From Chaetoceros tenuissimus (taxonomy: Eukaryota; Bacillariophyta; Thalassiosirophyceae; Chaetocerotales; Chaetocerotaceae), in assembly GCA_021927905.1 (NCBI GenBank), contig BLLK01000022.1:2728001-2792000 (forward strand): DNA of 64,000 nt, read 5' to 3'. Positions 1-10,500 of the stretch are shown in pieces. Positions within the stretch are counted from its first letter, which is position 1; every line of letters begins with the position of its first letter. The notes below the pieces were generated by a model. The model ran no database searches. It worked only from the letters and a program-made list of their open reading frames with translations, and was not told where the DNA came from. Position numbers and translations under genes: made by a program.

Positions 1-708
1 AACTGGACCGCCTTTGCATAGCGCACATCCAACATTTATATTTGAAAACGAAAAACAATCTTCATCTTCGCTGTAGTCATCGTACGAACGCTTTCTCAAA
101 AGATTCCTCTCCGTGCGATAGTCTAAGTCCCTTGGACATAGTCCCATTCCAACAGCTGCTTTAGCTGCAAGCATCCTTACACCATTCCATACACCACAAG
201 TCCTATTTCGATCTAAATCAAGACCCAAATCCTCTAAAGTATTAATGAATTCTGTGCTTCTCTGAACGTCCGAAAGAATACGACAAGCCAAATTTTTGAT
301 TTTTCTTACTTTCGCTTCTGCTGTTCCAGTTGAAGTATTACTGGTTTCAAAAACTAGTTCCCTTCCTTCAGAAAATGTATATTCCAGCCAAAGCGCAAGG
401 CCTATCAATGGACAATACGTAGGATCATTAGATCCAAATAAAATTACTGGAAGAGGAGAACAGAAAGGAGAACGGAGCCTTTCTTGATAACCAGCTTGTG
501 TGAGAATGGTGAATTCTGGGCATTTTTCACTTGATTCTATACTATCCAATCTCAAACTCGCAGTATCTAGTAACCTTGCTATCATTTGGAATTGATAGCG
601 GAAATATGCAGATGCAAAATAAGCTTCTTCGTCGTCATTACCATCGACGTTGCCCTCAATAATGCTGATGATAGCTTCATATTGCTTCTGGAATTGAGAT
701 GGGTCCAT
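1..708 (-). CDS. Unrecognised protein, N-terminal 236 codons (3' end off the window)
   Basis: An uninterrupted minus-strand frame of 236 codons starts at ATG 706-708 (MDPSQFQKQYEA) and runs off the left edge. An acidic helical N-terminus is followed around residues 95-110 by a segment reading PTYCPLIGLALWLEYTF, then by LVFETSN and a helical stretch ending in WNGVRMLAAKAAVGMGL. The spacing of the CPLxxLALxL segment and the following helices recalls Crypton-type tyrosine recombinases common in diatom genomes, but I cannot find the catalytic Arg/His/Tyr set and part of the protein is missing. The tail is acidic (DDYSEDED) and then Cys-containing. No intron is needed in the visible part. Function is left open; the recombinase link is only a resemblance. 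Confidence 0.6.
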   Translation of the reverse strand, partial: MDPSQFQKQYEAIISIIEGNVDGNDDEEAYFASAYFRYQFQMIARLLDTASLRLDSIESSEKCPEFTILTQAGYQERLRSPFCSPLPVILFGSNDPTYCPLIGLALWLEYTFSEGRELVFETSNTSTGTAEAKVRKIKNLACRILSDVQRSTEFINTLEDLGLDLDRNRTCGVWNGVRMLAAKAAVGMGLCPRDLDYRTERNLLRKRSYDDYSEDEDCFSFSNINVGCALCKGGPV

Positions 709-896
709 TCTTCTAGGTTGATTGTTTTGTTGTGAGTTGTATCATATGGTACAAATAGAAAAATAGTAAAATGTTTGAATAGTGAGTAGATGTTGACTTC
801 GTGCATTTTAGGTGCACTATGTGTTTTTTTTTCTTAAAGTCTGAAACGCGGTGGTTGTTAGTGTGTTGCACAGATTGTTGCATGCACGGGGGGTTA

Positions 897-994
897 CAAC
901 GTGGTCCCCCACCGTAGTACTACCTCGACCAGATCATGCTTAACTTCGATGAGCAGACGGGTATCGGTGTTCTCATGATTGTATGGTCGTTCCT
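897..994 (-). rRNA. 5S rRNA, truncated copy lacking its last 20 nt
   Basis: This copy has the 5' end and internal control region of the 5S genes at 2289 and 3701 but loses homology at 897. The expected 3' end (877-896) is replaced by unrelated sequence containing a C-rich run, so the 3' strand of helix I is missing. It marks the left boundary of the array. The RNA could not close its terminal helix, so it is probably non-functional. Confidence 0.85.
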
Positions 995-2268
995 GCTGCT
1001 AAACAACTTACCTACAACTATGAAGACTGACACAACTATCATACAACAAACCTTCCGCATACTTTCACAAACAATGACACCCTAGCGCACCTGCCCTTAT
1101 CAATCTTCCTTCATCAACCATGCAATACCATACAAAGAAATACATGGACCATAACAATCATTCACCCACTCCCAATATTCACGATTATTCTTACATTTAT
1201 TCTCATCAACACGCCTAATCATCGACAGACATACCGATATCAAATTTATCGAAAACTACTTCAAGAGGACGTATCGATGCTACGTACTATATTGTATCAG
1301 AGCTGCATGAGTCTATATATCCTTTACCCTTTACCCTTTCTCTTTTGACAGAGAAGACATTCATTTGCGCGCATAGATTATTATGAAACTCCATTGGAAA
1401 GGGAGAGTACGTATGACAAAAGATTGCTATTAGTGTCAGCTTATGTATACTTCTAGTCAAAAAAAGAAAAAAAAAGCCTAATCCTTACTCACTTGAGACT
1501 TACAAAGACTTAGATGGTTTGGGATGTGAGAGTATGTAGTTACCGGCAAGGATTGCACCTAGAGATATTCGAATTTGTTTGCATTCTTTTCTAAGGAAAC
1601 CTGAAATGACGGATATTCTTCTTTACTACTCCTTTCTATAATAAGAGTAGTGAGTATTAATATGTATCGCAGCTATCTGATGAGCCATCTACATATGGAA
1701 ACTTCATTACATTAATCTTTGCAAGCGATCTTGAATATGCTACTGTTACTAATGGCTATAAAATACAAATAACGTGCATTGGCCCCTGGTGGCATATCTT
1801 TCAAGGATGGATAAAAGAATATATCTCATATATACTGATGCTAGCTACCTCAGTCTAGACGCGAAGGTATGCTTAAACTTTTCGGCATCTATTGTGCAAA
1901 AATGTCATACTTACAAAAATATGAATATTCATATGCGTCGAGGTGAGTCTACCAAATATTAGAGATAGAAGTTCGTAGTAAAGCTGAAACTTCAGCTGTC
2001 CTTCCTATCATATCCTTCTGCGAATTTGTTCATTTTTACTTCATTCTTGATCATTTCTACTTTCCAATGTCTGTTTCGATGTTTGCCGCTCTTCCTTACT
2101 TGATGGCTGTGCCTATGCCCCCTTTGAAAGTGGAAAAATATGTGTCAGTGGAAATATGCAAAAATATCTAAATGAAAAGGATCTTGATCCATAGCGATCA
2201 ATGTGAGTTGACTCTATTTATATCTATTATAAAATGCATAAAAAATAGTCTTTGTAGGTTGGTTGTGG

Positions 2269-2279
2269 AAAAAGCAAAA
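2269..2279 (-). terminator. RNA polymerase III terminator of the 5S gene at 2289
   Basis: On the transcribed (minus) strand, TTTT (2276-2279) and TTTTT (2269-2273) lie 10 to 20 nt past the 5S 3' end. T-runs of four or more are the standard RNA polymerase III stop. Confidence 0.7.
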
Positions 2280-2288
2280 GGAAATTTC

Positions 2289-2406
2289 AAGAACAACATC
2301 GAGAATTCCAACGTGGTCCCCCACCGTAGTACTACCTCGACCAGATCATGCTTAACTTCGATGAGCAGACGGGTATCGGTGTTCTCATGATTGTATGGTC
2401 GTTCCT
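2289..2406 (-). rRNA. 5S ribosomal RNA
   Basis: Read on the minus strand, the 118-nt sequence begins AGGAACGACCATAC and contains the diagnostic 5S signatures GAAGTTAAGC and GTAGTACTACGGTGGG followed by GACCAC. The 5' end (CAGGAACGAC) pairs over ten positions with the 3' end (GTTGTTCTTG), counting G-U pairs, giving helix I. The internal control region is intact. Downstream in the direction of transcription lie two T-runs suited to RNA polymerase III termination. End positions were set by helix I pairing and may be off by one or two bases. Confidence 0.92.
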
Positions 2407-3680
2407 GCTGCTAAACAACTTACCTACAACTATGAAGACTGACACAACTATCATACAACAAACCTTCCGCATACTTTCACAAACAATGACACCCTAGCGC
2501 ACCTGCCCTTATCAATCTTCCTTCATCAACCATGCAATACCATACAAAGAAATACATGGACCATAACAATCATTCACCCACTCCCAATATTCACGATTAT
2601 TCTTACATTTATTCTCATCAACACGCCTAATCATCGACAGACATACCGATATCAAATTTATCGAAAACTACTTCAAGAGGACGTATCGATGCTACGTACT
2701 ATATTGTATCAGAGCTGCATGAGTCTATATATCCTTTACCCTTTACCCTTTCTCTTTTGACAGAGAAGACATTCATTTGCGCGCATAGATTATTATGAAA
2801 CTCCATTGGAAAGGGAGAGTACGTATGACAAAAGATTGCTATTAGTGTCAGCTTATGTATACTTCTAGTCAAAAAAAGAAAAAAAAAGCCTAATCCTTAC
2901 TCACTTGAGACTTACAAAGACTTAGATGGTTTGGGATGTGAGAGTATGTAGTTACCGGCAAGGATTGCACCTAGAGATATTCGAATTTGTTTGCATTCTT
3001 TTCTAAGGAAACCTGAAATGACGGATATTCTTCTTTACTACTCCTTTCTATAATAAGAGTAGTGAGTATTAATATGTATCGCAGCTATCTGATGAGCCAT
3101 CTACATATGGAAACTTCATTACATTAATCTTTGCAAGCGATCTTGAATATGCTACTGTTACTAATGGCTATAAAATACAAATAACGTGCATTGGCCCCTG
3201 GTGGCATATCTTTCAAGGATTGATAAAAGAATATATCTCATATATACTGATGCTAGCTACCTCAGTCTAGACGCGAAGGTATGCTTAAACTTTTCGGCAT
3301 CTATTGTGCAAAAATGTCATACTTACAAAAATATGAATATTCATATGCGTCGAGGTGAGTCTACCAAATATTAGAGATAGAAGTTCGTAGTAAAGCTGAA
3401 ACTTCAGCTGTCCTTCCTATCATATCCTTCTGCGAATTTGTTCATTTTTACTTCATTCTTGATCATTTCTACTTTCCAATGTCTGTTTCGATGTTTGCCG
3501 CTCTTCCTTACTTGATGGCTGTGCCTATGCCCCCTTTGAAAGTGGAAAAATATGTGTCAGTGGAAATATGCAAAAATATCTAAATGAAAAGGATCTTGAT
3601 CCATAGCGATCAATGTGAGTTGACTCTATTTATATCTATTATAAAATGCATAAAAAATAGTCTTTGTAGGTTGGTTGTGG

Positions 3681-3691
3681 AAAAAGCAAAA
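3681..3691 (-). terminator. RNA polymerase III terminator of the 5S gene at 3701
   Basis: The same TTTT and TTTTT pair as in the previous unit lies 10-20 nt past the 3' end of this 5S copy, at an offset of 1412 bp. Confidence 0.7.
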
Positions 3692-3700
3692 GGAAATTTC

Positions 3701-3818
3701 AAGAACAACATCGAGAATTCCAACGTGGTCCCCCACCGTAGTACTACCTCGACCAGATCATGCTTAACTTCGATGAGCAGACGGGTATCGGTGTTCTCAT
3801 GATTGTATGGTCGTTCCT
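3701..3818 (-). rRNA. 5S ribosomal RNA
   Basis: This copy matches the 5S gene at 2289-2406 with an offset of exactly 1412 bp, including helix I, the GAAGTTAAGC signature and the downstream T-runs. Its upstream side (higher coordinates) belongs to the rearranged third unit, but the first 278 bp beyond the 5' end match the other units, so any promoter close to the gene is kept. Confidence 0.92.
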
Positions 3819-4240
3819 GCTGCTAAACAACTTACCTACAACTATGAAGACTGACACAACTATCATACAACAAACCTTCCGCATACTTTCACAAACAATG
3901 ACACCCTAGCGCACCTGCCCTTATCAATCTTCCTTCATCAACCATGCAATACCATACAAAGAAATACATGGACCATAACAATCATTCACCCACTCCCAAT
4001 ATTCACGATTATTCTTACATTTATTCTCATCAACACGCCTAATCATCGACAGACATACCGATATCAAATTTATCGAAAACTACTTCAAGAGGACGTGTCA
4101 GCGACCGCAAAGAAAGAGAGAGAATGAAACTCCATTGGAAAGGGAGAGTACGTATGACAAAAGATTGCTATTAGTGTCAGCTTATGTATACTTCTAGTCA
4201 AAAAAAGAAAAAAAAAGCCTAATCCTTACTCACTTGAGAC

Positions 4241-5762
4241 TTACAAAGACTTAGATGGTTTGTCTGTGGTATATTCGCTCCATACCTTTTCGAAATTCTT
4301 TTGATCTAATTCCATAAGAGAGGAAGGTTTGCCTTCTTTCGCCAAAGATGATAAGAAGAAAGCTTGGCTTTTAGCTTTGATTGCAAAAGTTGGTGATATT
4401 TGCGAAGCACTTTTTGATAAGTCTTTGTGCCATTGAATAGGATCTTGAGCAGTGTAATGAATATGAATTTCTTGACCACTGTTAGAAAATGAATGCAATT
4501 GTACTGGTTTTGAGTAGAGAAAGTCATGCTTGGTCAAATGAAAATTAGGGACAATATCTAGATACTCCTTTAAATTTGCAACACTGCGTTGCATGTCAAT
4601 AGTGTGATTAGCAATGAAGGAGTCATCTGATAATGCTTTGAATCTTCCTATCATTTTTCTCGACAACTTAGTCTGTTCCAGCTGATCTTTACATGCTTGA
4701 GCAAATGCTTTCCTTTCGTCTGCATCACTATTTTGCAATGATTTAGATATTCTCAAGGTAGAATTACAACAAAGTAAGCAATCACTTCAGCTATCTTAGC
4801 ATGTGCTTCATCTAAACTAATCTACTTTCGTAATCGTGGCGATTTGTTTTCAAAATAATTTCCCCTACAATCAACTACAATGTTATCAGCAACTTGCATA
4901 TGATTCACATCTTTCAAAATACTGATTGGTTTCTCGAAATCCAAGTTATCACTTCCTCTTTTCTTCATTTCACAGTCTAGATCTTGCATATCTTGATGGA
5001 CTGAAAAATATTTCAAGAAGCCGTCAACTTCCCCCAAGACAGTCAGGCTTGGGATAACTCGTTCAGGTATCCCAAGGAAACTGTTTCAGGCTCTGCAAAA
5101 CCTGGGAACCATGATTGAAAATTAGAGCCAATTTGAATTAGCCCATCATATATAGATGGATATGCTGCCGCAATTGCAAACAGTGCTCCCACCGAGTGAC
5201 CAAAGACAAACTTTGCATCATACTTTGAAGATTCAATTCAGCTAAGATTTTGAAATTCTCGTTACATAGGCGATATGATTGGCATATGTTCTATATTCAA
5301 TATCTGCCTCTATACCTTTCTCCAGGCAAGCACGTTGTAAAGTTCGTAGAAATGGCTTATAACGATCATTCTCAGTGAAGGCACCATGAATACTTTACTA
5401 TGTACTGTATGATCTTTCTTGTCGGCAGTCAGCACCTCCGTAGAGTCAGCCTTGATCTCTTCTGAAACATTTATATTGATCCGTTTAATTTCTTCCATCT
5501 TTCTTTGAATATCAGACTGCTTTAGAATAACTATATTCTTCTGCTCCTTTGTAGAAGCAAGCACTCTGTCGTTCTTGTTGATTAGCAGAGACAGAAGTTG
5601 CAACCTGGAAAAGATTGGATCAAGCGTGGGAGTGACACGCCGCCGTGCTTCGCGCGTTTGCTTTGCAAGAACTCTGTTATTCTTGTGTTGCTTAGTAGAG
5701 ACAGAAGTTGCAACGAGGAAAAGATTGGAAAGGAGAAGGACGGCCTTTGTAGAGAACTTCAT
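4241..5762 (-). pseudogene. Decayed secreted alpha/beta-hydrolase (putative esterase family)
   Basis: The first frame opens with a clear signal peptide (MKFSTKAVLLLSNLFLVATS). Further along, in different frames, come HGAFTENDRYKPF, then a nucleophile elbow FVFGHSVGALFAIAAAYPS (GHSVG) followed by YDGLIQIGSNFQSW, then LTVLGEVDGFLKYF, and last a 171-codon stretch ending KPSKSL and a stop. This order (GHSxG, then a substrate-side strand, then ExDG) fits the PF00756-type esterases. The pieces lie in shifted frames: at least three frameshifts and two in-frame stops separate them (for example a TAG after SPRLRK near 4822). The spacers lack GT-AG borders that would restore the frame, so decay is more likely than splicing. 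The signal-peptide region is partly duplicated. Its last codons and 3' flank are shared with the 5S repeat units. Confidence 0.72.
5560..5735. repeat. Imperfect ~110-bp direct duplication in the hydrolase signal-peptide region
   Basis: The string gagacagaagttgcaac occurs at 5588 and 5698, with flanking similarity on both sides (cactctgt/aactctgt before, gaaaagattgga after). The offset is 110 bp, not a multiple of three, so the two copies are read in different frames. A GC-rich patch near 5630-5660 lies between them. Confidence 0.75.
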
Positions 5763-6048
5763 ATATTTTTTTCTTTTTGCATAATACTAGTCTATACAGA
5801 TACTGTACTGTTTCGACATGGATCAAAGACTGGTGATCGAAAGTCTTCATCAAGAAAAAGGATTCGATGTACAAGAGCAAGAGGAAGAAGTTGATGCAAG
5901 GATCGCAATTACAATCCTACTGTACCCATGACAGCATTTGCCAATGTGGAATATGAAAATGAATGATGACACACTAGACTAAAGCTGTGAGACCTTCCAC
6001 AAGCAATCAATTTCAAAAATAGGAATTAAATAAAATGACGGGAAAGAA

Positions 6049-7477
6049 ATGCCTTTCGAAAATGAAAACTGTAGAATTCATATTGATACAGTAACGGAAA
6101 ACTTAATTTCGAATTATGATTCCATTATTCAAGATCCGAATACGTTCACGGAAGTAAGTAATGTGTTAGAACAACGAATACAACACAAATGCATGATCGA
6201 TTTCACATACATGTTATGTCATTTTCCAGGAAATAAATTTGACTATTCGAAATGATGTTGAAGCGAGAATTGGTGATTTTCTCAATGAATTAGAATATTC
6301 ATACGAGGAAGATGACATGGAAATACATCAAGAAAGGGATTATTTGATGATTGACAAAGTGAAACAAATATTTTTAAAGGTAGTGGAGGAAGACTTGCAT
6401 CATTATATAGACAGAGCTCTGTCCTCTATGCATAAGCATGAGAGTGAGAAAGTGAATCGTATTCGACAAGCTTATGATGAGAAACTTAATCAGTGTCGAA
6501 TATCTAATCTGCTAGAACGAAAACAAGAAGTCAAAAAATCTCAGGGGGAAATCTATGATACTTCAGAACAAATGAAGAACTTGTACATGCAAGAAATTGC
6601 AAGTGCAAGGTTGAAAATACAGGAGCTCCAAGCTATGCAAGATATACAGGAACAGTCATTGAGGACTTCCCGTGAATTACTGAAAGAAACACAAACGAAT
6701 TTAATGAAAGTCGAGGAGCAATACTATGACTATCAACAAACTTCGGAGCAAAGACAAAAAGAAATGGAAGCGTTGCTTGATTTTAAGAGAAAGCAAGAAG
6801 TATGGGCGCACTTCAAAATTGTATCGTTGAAGAAGAAGACAGCCTTAGCCTTGAAGGAGCAATCTAGGAAGAAATTACAGCTTGTTGCCAAGGAGAAAGA
6901 AATATATCAGTTGCAAAGCAAACTCCAAACATCAATTGATATAAGGGACGGTTTATCAAAAGCTTTCGAGAAGAGGGCTTCAATCAGAGGACATGATGTT
7001 TCAATTAAAAGACAAATTTCTTCTAGAGCAAGCGCAAGGCCTGTGTCCAACTGTAAGACCAGAAATAGTGTTTTCAACGACGTATGTATTCAAACAAATC
7101 TACAAAGGAAGAGTGAGACACAATCAGTAGGACTTGATTCTGCACCTTTCTACCATGACATTTTAAAGAAACTTCAACAAGAGATAGATAGTCTGTTGAA
7201 TGAAAACAAAGTATCAAAGAAGAATTTCCAAAGAGCTTTGAAACAAAACGAAGCATTCAAAAATATTTTTTCAGGAAACATTTTGCCGTTAGCTCTAGCA
7301 TCAAGGAAAACTATTTCTGTACAGGACCTTGAACTCGTTGATGATTGCTTTACAAACCAAATTAAAGAGGACAAAAGAAACCCCAATTATTGTTTGATAG
7401 CTAGCGATAGCAAAACCTCGCTCTCGAATTACACAAAACTTATGAATTTGAATGTAGTAGGTAAACACGTTGCTTAA
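6049..7477 (+). CDS. Coiled-coil protein of unknown function
   Basis: Two exons, 6049-6153 and 6230-7477, joined across a 76-bp intron (donor GTAAGT, acceptor TTTTCCAG), give 450 aa. The join reads NTFTE then EINLTIRND, in phase 0. The protein is mainly charged alpha-helix: residues roughly 60-260 are a long coiled coil rich in E, K and Q. A short basic, Ser-rich segment follows (SIKRQISSRASARPVS, about residues 290-310), then a second helix (FYHDILKKLQQEIDSLL). I see no signal peptide, membrane segment or enzyme motif. The shape fits a cytoskeletal, centrosomal or scaffold protein, but no family is recognised. Its stop codon lies 41 bp from the stop of the convergent gene at 7519. Confidence 0.8.
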
Positions 7478-7518
7478 ACTTTTCTACTACTCGTAGTGCC
7501 TTATATTTTCAAAATATT

Positions 7519-10500
7519 CTATATATATTGCACATCTTCACTTTCAATAATGTCAAAATAGCGCGAACACAAAAAGTCAACAGCACTAATCTTTCTCCCT
7601 CCATCAGTTACACCCACTCGCTCAAATAAATCATCTTCGTCCATAGCTGTTATGTTCTCAACAAAAGGGTCAATCTTCTTTTCCTCTTCATGGCCAGAAC
7701 CCTCCAACTCTTCTGGAACATCAATACTGTCTATAGGTTGTTGAAATTCCTGTTTGCTTTTCGTTATTTCATTCTTTTCTTCAGCCTTTGGTGGTTCAGA
7801 TATCTTCACTTTAGCCTTTTTCTTCTTGGATTTCTTTTTACTCTTTGATGATTCTACTTTGGACTCTATTTCTAGAAGCTCATTCTCTGTCTCAGTCATT
7901 AATTCTTGACGAGTAAGGTCTGCATGCCATTCCATACACAACTGCTGAAACCAACAATACAAGAAAGCTGATAGTACAGCAGCTATTCTTCGTTGCCCAC
8001 AATATCGTTCACATATGGAAGGCGAAAGAGAAGTGTTTTCGCATAGTTTGTATAGTTGTTGAGGAATATCGATGTCAGAAAGGTTTCTAATGACCTCGCT
8101 GTTTCTGCACTGGAAAATCCGTAAAAGCTGAATTTGACCATGCAAGGTCTTGACATATTCACATAAATGATGAATTTTGTTGGTATCTTGCTCTATCGAT
8201 GGCTCGAATGAGTCTTCTTCCTCTTCCTGGATTGCACACTTGAAGCATTCATCATATTCTTCCATCATTATCATATTCGTTTTCCAGTCGTATGATTCAC
8301 TCTTACTCATCAAAGATGGATTCTCAAGTATCTGAACGACTCTATCAAGATTTCCGAGATTGTCATAGAGTTTTGTGCATCTATCAGAAAAGATGTTCTT
8401 CATTTCTTTAGCTATTCTCTTGTAAATAACTCGACAAATAAGTTCATGATGACATTCGAGAACATTTTCTAGGTGACATTCTATCGTCGCTTTATCATTT
8501 CTTCTTGATTCACAAAGAAAGTGGAAGTATTCCCCAAGAACTAACATTACCTTCACAGGTTGCTCTTTATCCATTTTGGAAACCAGAAGTAAGTTTGACA
8601 TTTCGTCAAAAAGCTTTGATAGGATGTTTTGTCTTTCGACAAGCATCCGATGAAGGCTATCTCTTGCCGGAGGAGAATTGCATACGAGTGGGACAGACCC
8701 AGACCTGTTGCAATGGAGTTGAATCCCCTTCCACATATCTATTAGATATGGTTTTGACAGGACTTCTGTAGTATCAAAGTATATTTCCCACAATGTCCGC
8801 ATCAAATTTCTTGTCCATTTCTGTTTCTCATTAGGAACTGCTTGAAGGAACACTGTTCGCTCATCTAAATGCAGAAGTATTTCACGACATCTGGTCAAAA
8901 AAATATGTTGTATATTTTCGCATTCTTGCAAAATAGAAAATGCCCTGACATTAAAGGTTGGAGAATCCAAAAGCATTTGCTCAGCTTCGAAGAGTTTATC
9001 AGTCATCTTTTTTGTGCATTCTTGTAAATCCATATGTAATTTTGTGTATTTCTCCCAATGTACTTCAATATCACCTGACAATTTTTGTAAGATATCCTCA
9101 GGAATAATATTCGCAATTTTAGACATCCCACACGGGATGATCACATCTTTGAGCAAGCAATCAAAATCCCTCATTGTAGTAGATGAAGGACCGATACCAT
9201 TAAATTCGAAGCGAAAGTATTTTGCATCCCCATTTTTTATGATTTCAATATTGTAACCATGTCGATCTTCAACCAATTTGTACGCATTCACAACGTCTTG
9301 CTTGTCATTGATCTTACAGTCATTACCGCCTTCCTCCATCAATGCATACGGACATCCGTCTTCGATATCCTGATATTGCATTGAATGGTCATGAGGCTTT
9401 TGATGATGTTGCCATGGAGCCTGTGCTTTGGACTGTTGTGATACTTCGACTGTATCTCGGTCTAGACAAAGTGAATTCAAAACTTCAAACTTCCCATCTT
9501 TTACTGGACTCTTGGAACTTTGTTCCTTACCAGATAATACATCCATTTCATAGCCGTCTTGATAGATGGAACTACCATAAGGGATGGACGAAGCTGAAGA
9601 TGACATGTTTGCTAACGTGATTTCACAGTCCTCTCTACATTTTCGACATTTGATCTTTTCCAGAATAGATGATTTGATTTCTCTCACAGGTATTAATGGT
9701 ATTTCTATTTGATCAGATGTCCTCGCACCAATGTAATTGAAAAATGAATCAATACTCCGATTTTCTGGCAGGTCTAGTAGTGACTTCAATTGCTGCATGT
9801 TTTGTTCATAGCTATTTGGATTATAACGGATAGACTTTGCAATTATGCGGTCAAGATAGTTGTCAATCTTTTGCCTCTCTTTTGAATCAACACACTCATA
9901 TTCTTTCTTGTTTGAATGAGTTATTTTCGAGTTCGAGTTTTGTGGTAAAATCTTGTCAGTCTGAGGTGCATGTACAATTTGTTGCACGTCTACATCTGTT
10001 TCATCCTTTTCAGCTTCATTTTCGCAAACTTTGGAAGTCGAAGTCACTGCAGTAGATTTTGACTTTTTCTTCTTTTTCTTTTTTCGCTTCTTTTTTTCAG
10101 TATTTGAACCTATATCTGAGGCATTTACATCATTTTGCACACTGGACTTCAAAATAATGTTTTCGTCTGTCATTTCTCCTGCCATGAGCCTTTGTATACG
10201 ATCTTGAAGGAGGTATTTCAGTACCACTTTACTGAAAAATGAGGATTTAGGTTCGTTCTTTGCTTCAATGATCTTCTTTTCATTTTTCTTCATGTTTCCA
10301 TCACCTTCCGTAGTATGTATACTTCCAGTCGTTTGATTGCTAACTTGTTCATTATCTTTTATTTTGGCATCTGGAAATATGTCCTCAACTATGTCTTGCA
10401 AAGCATTACAACATGGAATGGACGAGTTGTGACAATCATCAAATTCATTAATCGAACTGTAATAGCTTTGAATGATTGAAGATGAAAGAATATTGACACC

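Larger units (their letters stand above)
897..4262. repeat. Tandem 5S rDNA array, unit 1412 bp, two full units plus a rearranged third
   Basis: Unit starts fall at 897, 2309 and 3721, exactly 1412 bp apart. Units 1 (897-2308) and 2 (2309-3720) are almost identical; the only difference I noticed is g1809 versus t3221. Unit 3 follows the same sequence to 4096, then has 27 unrelated bases (4097-4123) in place of about 110 bp, then matches again (4124-4262 corresponds to 1383-1521) before passing into the neighbouring hydrolase pseudogene. Each unit has a minus-strand 5S rRNA gene across its start point, the rest being spacer. The near identity means recent amplification or active homogenisation. 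Copy number in an assembly of such repeats may be underestimated. Confidence 0.93.

Noticed and set aside
1320-1345. Telomere-like CCTTTACCC repeats in the array unit
   Set aside because: Only two to three short copies and not the CCCTAA form expected for stramenopile telomeres.
1675-1705. Hammerhead-like string CTGATGAG with a short CCAT/ATGG hairpin followed by AAAC in the 5S spacer
   Set aside because: The stem II closing pair and the GAAA core cannot both be formed, and I could not find matching stems I and III or a cleavage triplet.
1774-1840. U6-like words (GGCCCCTG, CAAGGATG) in the 5S spacer
   Set aside because: The ACAGAGA box, the internal stem-loop order and the terminal T-run of U6 are missing; the matches are short and separated differently.
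2172-2390. 72-codon frame repeated at 3584-3802
   Set aside because: Much of it is the antisense of the 5S rRNA gene, so its conservation is explained by the RNA.
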